A stretch of DNA of 64,000 nt, taken from NCBI GenBank assembly GCA_029253285.1, contig JAQWZU010000067.1:1-64000 (forward strand), written 5' to 3'. Numbering within the stretch: the first letter of the stretch is position 1; every line of letters starts with the position of its first letter. Both the position numbers and the translations under genes were made by a program. Positions 18,671-25,793 of this stretch are shown here, one piece after another. The notes under the pieces were generated by a model. That model saw only the letters and a list, made by a program, of their open reading frames with translations. It had not been told where the DNA came from and searched no databases. This DNA comes from Akkermansiaceae bacterium. GTDB taxonomy: Bacteria; Verrucomicrobiota; Verrucomicrobiia; Verrucomicrobiales; Akkermansiaceae.

Positions 18671-20142
18671 ACAGACTTTTCAAAACCAGTCTCTTTTCCC
18701 TACTCCTCACTCCTCTCGCCGCCGAAGAAGTAGGCGACCGCTGGGGCACCGCCGATCGCGAGCGGGAGTTTTATCGCATCGTCGACATTCCCATCCCAAA
18801 GGGCGAAGTCATCGAAGCCGGAGCTTTCACCGTTCTCCCCGATGACCGCATCGCGGTGGGCACCCGACGTGGCGATATTTTCATTGTCTCCGGAATGGAC
18901 GATCCAAGACCGCAACCGACCTATCATCGCTTCGCCACCGGACTTGACGAGATCTTTGGACTCTCCTGGAAAGACGATTCTTTTTACGTCACCCAAAGCG
19001 GCGAGCTCACCCGCATCTCCGACACCAGTGGTAACGGCAAGGCAGACCGCTTCGACGTGGTCTCCGACGCCTGGGGTTACGGCACTTATCACGAATACGC
19101 CTTCGGCTCCGAGTTCGGCCCCGAAGGAAATCTCTACATCGCCCTTGGACTTTCCAAGTCCTACAACTCATGGGAACTCTTCCGCGGCTGGGCTCTGAAA
19201 GTCACACCTGAAGGAAAGACCATTCCCATCGCCAGCGGCCTCCGCAGCCCCGGCGGAATCGGCTTCAATGAACAAGGCGCGCTGTGCTATATTGAAAGCC
19301 AAGGCCCCTGGAATTCCTCCTGCAGTCTGAAGTTCATCAAAGAAGGCGGCTTCATGGGCCACCCCGCGAGCTACAATTGGTATCCCTACGCCAAGAACCT
19401 TGGCAAGGCCCCGACCGAGCCGAATACCCCGTCGAGCATCCTCGCCGAAAAAGAACGCGTTCCCCAACTCGATCCCTACGCCGTGATCTTTCCTTACATC
19501 CGCATGGGACGCTCCCTTGGTGGCTTTGTCCTCAATAAGACCAAAGGGAAATTTGGCCCCTTCGAAGACCAGATGTTCCTCGGCGACTACACCCAGTCCA
19601 TCGTCGTCCGCGCCACGACCGAACAAGTCAACGGGGTCTGGCAGGGTGCCTGCTATCCTTTCCGGGAAGGACTTTCCACCGGCATCCTCAACGTGCAATT
19701 CACCCCGCAGGGCCGCCTCCTCTGCGGCGGCACCAATCGCGGCTGGCCGGTGCGCGGCCTGAAAGCTTATGCCCTCGAACGACTCGAATGGACCGGCCGC
19801 ATGCCCTTCGAAATCGAAGAAGTCACCATCACGCCAAAAGGCTTTAAGATCGCTTTCACCAAACCCGTCGATCAAGCCACCGGCAACGACCCTGCTTCCT
19901 ATCTCGTCTCTACCTTCACCCACAAATACCACCGTGGCTACGGCGGCCCCGAGATCGATCAAACCACCCCCAAGGTCACTTCGGCAACTCTCGCCAAAGA
20001 CGGCCTCTCAGCCGTCATCAAACTGGACACCTTGAAGAAAGGCCACGTTCACGAATTCGACCTCGCCGCCCTTCGTTCAACCGACGGGGGAGAACTTCTC
20101 CATCGCCACGCGTATTACACCGTAAACGAGGTGCCCAAGTGA
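18667..20142 (+). CDS. Exported beta-propeller (sorbosone-dehydrogenase-like/DUF7133-type)
   Basis: 491 residues. The signal peptide is short (MNRLFKTSLFSLLLTPLAA). The body is a six-bladed-propeller-like fold related to glucose/sorbosone dehydrogenases and to the PVC membrane-bound dehydrogenase: VLPDDRIAVGTRRGDIFIV, GLDEIFGLSWKDDSFYV, GLRSPGGIGFNEQG, GDYTQSIVVRAT and CGGTNRGWPVRG. There is no CxxCH, so haem would come from a partner, most simply the multihaem protein encoded immediately upstream with which it overlaps by 4 bases. The C-terminal 110 residues form an Ig-like beta domain (EIEEVTITPKGFKIAFTKPVD). The substrate is unknown. Confidence 0.85.
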   Translation: MNRLFKTSLFSLLLTPLAAEEVGDRWGTADREREFYRIVDIPIPKGEVIEAGAFTVLPDDRIAVGTRRGDIFIVSGMDDPRPQPTYHRFATGLDEIFGLSWKDDSFYVTQSGELTRISDTSGNGKADRFDVVSDAWGYGTYHEYAFGSEFGPEGNLYIALGLSKSYNSWELFRGWALKVTPEGKTIPIASGLRSPGGIGFNEQGALCYIESQGPWNSSCSLKFIKEGGFMGHPASYNWYPYAKNLGKAPTEPNTPSSILAEKERVPQLDPYAVIFPYIRMGRSLGGFVLNKTKGKFGPFEDQMFLGDYTQSIVVRATTEQVNGVWQGACYPFREGLSTGILNVQFTPQGRLLCGGTNRGWPVRGLKAYALERLEWTGRMPFEIEEVTITPKGFKIAFTKPVDQATGNDPASYLVSTFTHKYHRGYGGPEIDQTTPKVTSATLAKDGLSAVIKLDTLKKGHVHEFDLAALRSTDGGELLHRHAYYTVNEVPK

Positions 20143-20240
20143 CCGAAAGGCTCGCTGCTTCAGCGATTCGCCCATGATCTTCCTTCTCGGAGTGACATTT
20201 TTGTCGGGAGTCCTCCAAGGGTTTCCGTTAGGCTTGCCGT

Positions 20241-21014
20241 ATGATTCGAATCGCCACCTGCCTTGCCCTCCTGCTATCCCCGTTTTCCTTCGCTGAAGAA
20301 AGTAAGTTCATTTCACTCTTCAATGGCAAGGACCTCTCCGGCTGGACTCCCAAAATCGCAGGGCATCCCTGTGGCGAGAACACCTTCGATACCTTCCGCG
20401 TCGAAGATGGCATCCTAAAATGCGAATACGACAAATACGAAAAGTTTAACAAGCAGTTCGGCCACCTCTACACCAATAAGGCCTACTCACACTATATCCT
20501 CCGTATGGAATACAAGTTCATCGGAAAAATGATGGCCGACGCACCCAGCTACGTGAACTTAAACAGCGGGATCATGGTGCATTCCCAATCGCCGCAGAGC
20601 ATGGATCTCAACCAGGGATTCCCCGTGAGTATGGAATTCCAATTCCTCGCCGACGAAGGAAAAGGTAAGCGCCCAACCGGCAACGTCTGCACTCCGGGAA
20701 CCAATCTCGTCATGAATGACCAGGTCGTTACCAAGCACATCGTCCAATCGTCTTCCCCCACTATCCCGGCTGACCAGTGGGTCAAAATCGAAATCGAAGT
20801 TCGCGGACACGACGAAATCATCCACCGCGTTAACGGCAAGGAAGTCCTCCGCTACCAAAAACCCCAACTCGACCCCAAAGGCCGCGTCGTCTCGGCTAAG
20901 GCCTTGATCAAAAAGGGCGCGCCCCTCGCTCTCAGCACCGGTTACATCGCCCTGCAGGCTGAAGGCCAACCCGTTTGGTTTCGGAATATCAAAATTAAGG
21001 AGCTGAAGAAATAG
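20241..21014 (+). CDS. DUF1080 (3-keto-disaccharide hydrolase-like) exported protein
   Basis: 257 residues with a signal peptide ending SFAEE. The domain begins ISLFNGKDLSGWTPK, the signature of DUF1080 (concanavalin-like jelly roll), and continues with FRVEDGILKCEYD, LRMEYKF and NSGIMVHSQSP, ending WFRNIKIKEL. The family is widespread and highly expanded in Planctomycetes and Verrucomicrobia and includes 3-keto-glycoside hydrolases, which fits with neighbouring sugar oxidoreductases. It follows the propeller gene after 98 bases and may be the last gene of the 10685-21014 set. Confidence 0.9.
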   Translation: MIRIATCLALLLSPFSFAEESKFISLFNGKDLSGWTPKIAGHPCGENTFDTFRVEDGILKCEYDKYEKFNKQFGHLYTNKAYSHYILRMEYKFIGKMMADAPSYVNLNSGIMVHSQSPQSMDLNQGFPVSMEFQFLADEGKGKRPTGNVCTPGTNLVMNDQVVTKHIVQSSSPTIPADQWVKIEIEVRGHDEIIHRVNGKEVLRYQKPQLDPKGRVVSAKALIKKGAPLALSTGYIALQAEGQPVWFRNIKIKELKK

Positions 21015-21050
21015 CTACGGTCCCTGGGTTACTTTGATCCTTACAAATTT

Positions 21051-21242
21051 TTAATCGATCGAAGCAAAGATGGTCTTCGGCCAGGAATCGCCCAGTGCCG
21101 TGTCGCTGGCAGACAATGACTCCCAACCACTCTGGGGCACACCGCTGGCATTGAAATCGACCCTTAAGGTAAACCCAGATGCTGAAGTCAATCCGGTGAG
21201 ACACAAGACCAAGGACTTTTGAAAGAGGGAATTCGAAGTCAT
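21051..21242 (-). pseudogene. Truncated N-terminus of a secreted protein
   Basis: A 63-codon frame starts with a convincing signal peptide (FQKSLVLCLTGLTSASGF) and continues as LRVDFNASGVPQSGWESL, the opening typical of large secreted jelly-roll proteins of this phylum, but stops at TAA after only about 40 mature residues. No continuation was found downstream in another minus-strand frame before the DUF1080 gene. It is most simply the remnant of a longer gene. The rest of the stretch 21015-21324 holds nothing else I recognise. Confidence 0.4.
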
Positions 21243-21324
21243 CGGGCGAGCAAGCTAGTCCAGAAATTGGAACCCTTGTGCAAAAGACCGGCTCCTCTTG
21301 ATCTGCAGTATTTTCAAAGAACCC

Positions 21325-23067
21325 TCAGTCAATCCGCTCCAAGGTCAGTAGGCGAAACTCCATCGCTTCCGGGCCAGGTATTTCCAAAGCCTTTAGGGTC
21401 AAGGTCCCCGTTCCCTTCTCCAGTTCGATCTCCCCAATTGAGGTCGCCTTGAAATCCTTCACATACGATTCCATTCGCGGTGAACGGTCGTGTTCCGCTC
21501 CCGTTGCCGGAACGTCATGGGCTTCGGAAATTTCGAGAGGAAGCCGCGCCTCCTTGTAGCTCAACTCACATTTCGCACCTGCTTCTTTGGCGGCATAATA
21601 AAGAGTAACCTTGTGCTTCCCGGTCGCCAAGACCTCGACATCGAAGGTGATCTTATCATCCTTGCTCGTCCAATTGGTAAAGTATGAACAATTGGGAAAA
21701 CGGTTGGATCGCTTGATCCCGCCATGTGCTTTTCCATCACGAGCCGGAAGCTGGGTCATGATGCTCTCCGGGTGCGCGATCGCAAATGAGCGCTTGTCCG
21801 AATAATAGTTTGGCATGAATTCCCCACGGTGTGCCTTCGCCACCTCGCTTAGTCTCTTCACGGCCTTCGGCCTGTCATGCAAAGGAGTCCGCTGTTCCGG
21901 ATCGGATTTCATATCGTAAAGCTTCCCCTTTTGATCCAAACGAAAATGCTGGGTCCGCACACTGATCTTATCTTTCCAATGATTGACCAAAACACGATCG
22001 ACCGCCTCAACCTTCTCCCCTAACAAAAGAGGCTTGAGACTTTCCCCATCCAAGGGTTTCGACTTTTCTCGAGATACGCCCGTCAAATCACACAGCGTCG
22101 GCAACAAATCCTGCACACTCGATATCTGCGGAATCTTCCTTCCCGCCTTCACGCCATTCTTCCAGCGAAGATAGAGCGGACTCCGAACGCCACCTTCATC
22201 CGTACTTCCCTTCCGCCCCTTCATACCACCATTCCAGCGCACGCCATTCGGGCCATTATCGTGAAACCACACCACGATGGTATCGTCGGCCACTTTGAGC
22301 TCTTCGAGCTGCTTCAGCATCCGACCAACGTTCCAATCCAAATTCTCACACATCGCGAGCGCACATCGCTTATGATTATCAGCCTTCTTTGATTCCTTCT
22401 GCTGCTGGTTGGAAAACTTGAGTTCCTTCTTGGCAAACTTCTTCCAAAACTCTTCCGGCACCTGCATCGGAGAATGCGGCGTGTTGTAAGGCACGTAGGC
22501 AAAGAAGGGTTTTCCTTCCTTCACTGACTTATCGATGAAGGACATCGCCTTGTTCGTAAAATCATCCGTGCAAAAACCCTCTCCCTTCACAATTCGCCCA
22601 TTGTGTTCCAAGAGCGGATCGAAGTAGTTCCCCCAATGCCCGCTACAGAAGCCGTAAAACTCCCCAAAGCCCCGACCGTTGGGATGATAGGGATACTGCA
22701 TGCCATTGTGCCACTTCCCAAAAGCTCCCGTGCGATACCCCGCCGCCTTAAAATGATCAGCCACCGTCACTTCATCGAGATCCATCCGCTCGCCACCTGC
22801 CGAAGTTGAATACACTCCGCTCCTTGCATGATGCCGGCCCGTCAAAAACTCCGCCCGCGTCGGCGAACACACCGCACAGACAAAGAACCGCTCAAAGCTC
22901 GCTCCATCCCGCGCCAGCGAATCAATATTCGGCGTCGCCAGATCGCCATTCCCCGAACTCGACAAATCACCCCACCCTTGGTCGTCGCTGAGAAAGACGA
23001 GCACGTTGGGCGACTTCCCCAACAGCGGGAGACTGCAAGCCAGCAGAAAAATCAGACGAACGATCAT
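21325..23067 (-). CDS. Sulfatase (arylsulfatase type) with C-terminal beta domain
   Basis: 580 residues with a signal peptide. The sulfatase fold is clear: metal-binding SDDQGWGD near residue 27, the Cys-type maturation motif C67-S-P-T-R (Cys converted to formylglycine), GKWHNG, and the second metal site HDNGPNG. A C-terminal carbohydrate-binding-like beta domain covers about 460-580. It would remove sulfate esters from an external sulfated carbohydrate. The FGE-like protein encoded at 7979 probably cannot mature it because it lacks the active cysteines. The gene is downstream of the DUF6428 gene on the same strand, 32 bases away. Confidence 0.93.
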   Translation of the reverse strand: MIVRLIFLLACSLPLLGKSPNVLVFLSDDQGWGDLSSSGNGDLATPNIDSLARDGASFERFFVCAVCSPTRAEFLTGRHHARSGVYSTSAGGERMDLDEVTVADHFKAAGYRTGAFGKWHNGMQYPYHPNGRGFGEFYGFCSGHWGNYFDPLLEHNGRIVKGEGFCTDDFTNKAMSFIDKSVKEGKPFFAYVPYNTPHSPMQVPEEFWKKFAKKELKFSNQQQKESKKADNHKRCALAMCENLDWNVGRMLKQLEELKVADDTIVVWFHDNGPNGVRWNGGMKGRKGSTDEGGVRSPLYLRWKNGVKAGRKIPQISSVQDLLPTLCDLTGVSREKSKPLDGESLKPLLLGEKVEAVDRVLVNHWKDKISVRTQHFRLDQKGKLYDMKSDPEQRTPLHDRPKAVKRLSEVAKAHRGEFMPNYYSDKRSFAIAHPESIMTQLPARDGKAHGGIKRSNRFPNCSYFTNWTSKDDKITFDVEVLATGKHKVTLYYAAKEAGAKCELSYKEARLPLEISEAHDVPATGAEHDRSPRMESYVKDFKATSIGEIELEKGTGTLTLKALEIPGPEAMEFRLLTLERID

Positions 23068-23099
23068 CGCCTTAAAACGACGTCATCCGCGCGGGTATT

Positions 23100-23570
23100 T
23101 CAACAACATCCGCTCGACCCGCAACAATCGGCCAAAGGCTTATCCGAAAACTCCGGAATGCCACATTTGTCCTTCGCCAGACAATCGGTGTGCTTTTTCT
23201 CCAACTTCAAAAGCAACGCCTCATTCTGCACTTCCACCTCCACCAGCGGATACTGCGAAATCACCCCGTTTTCATACTCAATCTCCACCGGTAAAAAGTC
23301 TCCCGGCATCACCGAAGCTCCCATTTCGAGAATCTTTAACAACCTCTCCGCTCCAATCCGATGCTCCACATCCGTCGCCACCCAAGCCTGAAGCAAACAC
23401 CAGGAAGCCACTCGCTTGGTCCCACCGCAATCGATGAAGTCCTTCCTTACTCCTCCCACCTCGGTGACATGAAAATGCTGTGGCACCGCCTCTCCGCTCG
23501 GAAGCACCAACTGCAAACTTTTCCCTGGATTCTCTCCAAGAACCTCTTTCAGCGCCTTCACATCAATCAT
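23100..23570 (-). CDS. DUF6428 family protein with Cys-rich C-terminus
   Basis: 156 residues from the ATG at 23570; the frame extends to 23642, but the family begins at about this Met (MIDVKALKEVLGENPGKSLQL). Core motifs are AVPQHFHVTEVGGVRKDFIDCGG, LLQAWVATDVEHRI, LPVEIEYENGVISQYP. The tail reads DCLAKDKCGIPEF and ends DCCGSSGCC, giving six cysteines in the last 30 residues, a likely metal- or metalloid-binding site. DUF6428 genes are, as I recall, often next to arsR/arsC; none is seen here. The gene ends in TGA; read-through was considered and rejected. Confidence 0.8.
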   Translation of the reverse strand: MIDVKALKEVLGENPGKSLQLVLPSGEAVPQHFHVTEVGGVRKDFIDCGGTKRVASWCLLQAWVATDVEHRIGAERLLKILEMGASVMPGDFLPVEIEYENGVISQYPLVEVEVQNEALLLKLEKKHTDCLAKDKCGIPEFSDKPLADCCGSSGCC

Positions 23571-23670
23571 GAGCCCACTATCAACCTCTTTCTCAATATT
23601 TAAAGTGCAACTTATCGAGATGAAGGATTGCCTATCTGCCACTTAGCTGAAACAAGCCTTCCGCTCTCAT

Positions 23671-24714
23671 ATGGGCACTTTCCGACTCATGAGCAATTCC
23701 ACCGACCTGCCGACGATCAAAGAATGGAAAAAGATCGTCGCACCGCACACCAAGCCCTCGATCGCAAAAGCCACTTGGCAGGTCATCAACTCCATCGGCC
23801 TCTATTTCGCACTCTGGGCCGCGATGTATTTCACGGTGCAATTCTCCTACCTGCTCACTTTCGCCCTGGCTGTTCTTGGTGGCGGTCTCCTGATCCGGGT
23901 CTTCATTATCTTCCACGACTGTGGTCACGGCTCTTTCTTTAAATCCCGCCGCGCCAACCACATCACCGGTTTCATCGCAGGCCTCCTCACCTTCACACCT
24001 TACTTCCACTGGCGATGGGAGCACTCGGTGCATCATGGCGCCTCCGGCGATCTCGACCGGCGAGGCACCGGCGATGTCTGGACCATGACTGTCGAAGAAT
24101 ACCTCTCTGACTCCCGACCCAAGCGCCTTGCCTATCGCCTCGTTCGTAATCCCCTCATTCTCTTTTTCATCACCCCGATCATTCTTTTCGTCATTCGCGA
24201 ACGCTTCCCCTCCAAAGGAGCCAGCAAGCGGGATCGCAATTCCGTCCTCTGGATGAATCTCGCTATCGTCTCCCTCGCCGCCGCGCTCATCTCAGTCTTC
24301 GGCTGGCAGCATTATCTTTTCATCCAGGGCACCACAATCGGCTTCGCCGCCATGGGAGGCGTCTGGCTCTTCTATGTGCAGCACCAATACGAAGGCGTCT
24401 ACTGGGAGCGCAAAGATGAATGGGACTTCACCGCCGCCGCCCTCGAGGGCAGCTCCTTCTACAAACTCCCAAAAATCCTCCAGTGGTTCTCCGGCAACAT
24501 CGGCTACCATCACATTCACCACCTCAGCTCAATGATTCCTAACTATAATCTTGAGCAGTGCCATAACTCACACGAAATCTTCACCAGGGTGGAGCCCGTG
24601 ACCTTCTGGAAAGGATTCAAATCCCTCAACTTCCGCCTCTGGGACGAGGAAGAACGTAAACTCGTCAGCTTCCGTGCCATCAGAAAACGCGAGCGCAAGC
24701 CAAGGGCTGCTTAA
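23671..24714 (+). CDS. Membrane fatty-acid desaturase
   Basis: 347 residues, four to five membrane segments, and the three histidine boxes of the acyl-lipid/acyl-CoA desaturase family: H82-DCG-H86, H118-SV-HH122 and H280-H-I-HH284. These bind the di-iron centre that introduces a double bond into a membrane fatty-acyl chain. The sequence resembles delta-12/omega-6-type enzymes (NSHEIFTRVEPVTF), but regiochemistry cannot be assigned. Either ATG 23671 or 23689 could be the start; neither has a strong ribosome-binding site. The gene is divergent from DUF6428 and its stop codon overlaps, tail to tail, that of the amidohydrolase gene (TTAA at 24711-24714). Confidence 0.93.
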   Translation: MGTFRLMSNSTDLPTIKEWKKIVAPHTKPSIAKATWQVINSIGLYFALWAAMYFTVQFSYLLTFALAVLGGGLLIRVFIIFHDCGHGSFFKSRRANHITGFIAGLLTFTPYFHWRWEHSVHHGASGDLDRRGTGDVWTMTVEEYLSDSRPKRLAYRLVRNPLILFFITPIILFVIRERFPSKGASKRDRNSVLWMNLAIVSLAAALISVFGWQHYLFIQGTTIGFAAMGGVWLFYVQHQYEGVYWERKDEWDFTAAALEGSSFYKLPKILQWFSGNIGYHHIHHLSSMIPNYNLEQCHNSHEIFTRVEPVTFWKGFKSLNFRLWDEEERKLVSFRAIRKRERKPRAA

Positions 24715-25793
24715 TCGGCAATCCCCAAAAACCCCCGGCTCATCTCGAAGACTTCCTTCTTCGCCCCCAGGGCCGCCTTTAGTTTGACATCGCGATCCCA
24801 CGAATTCTTCGTCCTGAAAATTCGCCAAAGCTCTCCCAGTTTCAAATTCAAAGGATACTGTAAGGGCGTCACCAGCGGTGTGTTGGTAAGCGGATAATCC
24901 GTGCCATACATCAAGCGACCATTCAGGCGTTCGTCATTCAACACCACCGGCAAATACTTCCGACGATTACTCTGCGTCAGCGTGGAAATATCGGCTACGA
25001 GATTAGGAAACTCCGGCATCATTTCCAACAAGCGCTCGACATTGTCCTGCCCCCCCGATTCCCCCGAGCTCGCCACGTGAGCCGCGATCACTTTCACCCC
25101 GCACTCCAGGGCGAATCTCAAGAGCCGGGGATCACCCAGCGCATTGTTCGTTTGCGAAAAAGAATCCTCATCGCCCACATGCGTCAGCAGCGGAAGATCC
25201 AACTCCACCAACTTCCGATAGTACTCTTCATACCGCTTTTCCGACGGATCGATATTCTGAATATTCGGCAACCACTTCACCAGGACCGCTCCGTTCTCTT
25301 TCGACCACTCTAATTCCTCCAGGGCATCTTTTCGATTCGGATGCACGCTCGAAGCAAAGTAGAGCTCGGGGAAATTCTTCACGCCTTCCCCTACAAAACG
25401 ATTGGGCACGAAGACTTCCCCTCCTTCTCGATCCAATTCCCCCTCCGCGGTATACGGTGCATCCATCGCCAAAATCACCGCGCCATCGACATACTCTGAT
25501 TCCTGAATCGACTTCGCAATAATCCCCATCAACAACTCATCGCCTTCTTCGTTCACCTTCTTCTCATTGCTCCCGAAAATCTTCAAATAGAGCCCAAACT
25601 TCCAGCTATTGCGCAGCGCGTCCGAAATCCAGGCCCCGCTCCCACCCGCGCCGATTCCCGCGGTATGACAATGCATATCAATAATCCCCTTCGGCGGCTC
25701 AACCGCCTCCTCCCCGATCACTCCTCGAAACATCATCAGGCGCAAAAGAAACAGCGCCACGATTAAACCGCAAATGATCAGAAAGGGAGTCAT
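24711..25793 (-). CDS. Membrane-anchored amidohydrolase-family metal hydrolase
   Basis: 360 residues. An N-terminal transmembrane anchor (LIICGLIVALFLLRLMMF) precedes an amidohydrolase-2 type TIM barrel. Metal ligands visible are the H41-x-H43 pair in IDMHCHT, a histidine in LLTHVGDEDS, one in VIAAHVASSGE, and the aspartate in MYGTDYP. This architecture resembles the decarboxylase/lactonase branch of the superfamily. The substrate is unknown. The start overlaps the RapA-like stop by 4 bases, so the two are probably co-transcribed and translationally coupled, although no functional link is evident. Confidence 0.85.
   Translation of the reverse strand: MTPFLIICGLIVALFLLRLMMFRGVIGEEAVEPPKGIIDMHCHTAGIGAGGSGAWISDALRNSWKFGLYLKIFGSNEKKVNEEGDELLMGIIAKSIQESEYVDGAVILAMDAPYTAEGELDREGGEVFVPNRFVGEGVKNFPELYFASSVHPNRKDALEELEWSKENGAVLVKWLPNIQNIDPSEKRYEEYYRKLVELDLPLLTHVGDEDSFSQTNNALGDPRLLRFALECGVKVIAAHVASSGESGGQDNVERLLEMMPEFPNLVADISTLTQSNRRKYLPVVLNDERLNGRLMYGTDYPLTNTPLVTPLQYPLNLKLGELWRIFRTKNSWDRDVKLKAALGAKKEVFEMSRGFLGIAD

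Noticed and set aside
20140-20244. Possible read-through past TGA of the propeller gene
   Set aside because: The extension is short, ends at TGA again, and resembles random coding; the preceding protein ends at a natural domain boundary.
20995-21324. Open minus-strand frame downstream of the sulfatase stop as a C-terminal extension via its TGA
   Set aside because: The sulfatase ends with a complete beta domain, and the downstream frame overlaps a better signal-peptide-bearing fragment in another frame.
23060-23110. TGA at the end of the DUF6428 gene as a third Sec codon (…GCC-U)
   Set aside because: No hairpin of adequate stability with a G-starting loop at the right spacing was seen after it, and read-through would add only 11 residues without a domain.
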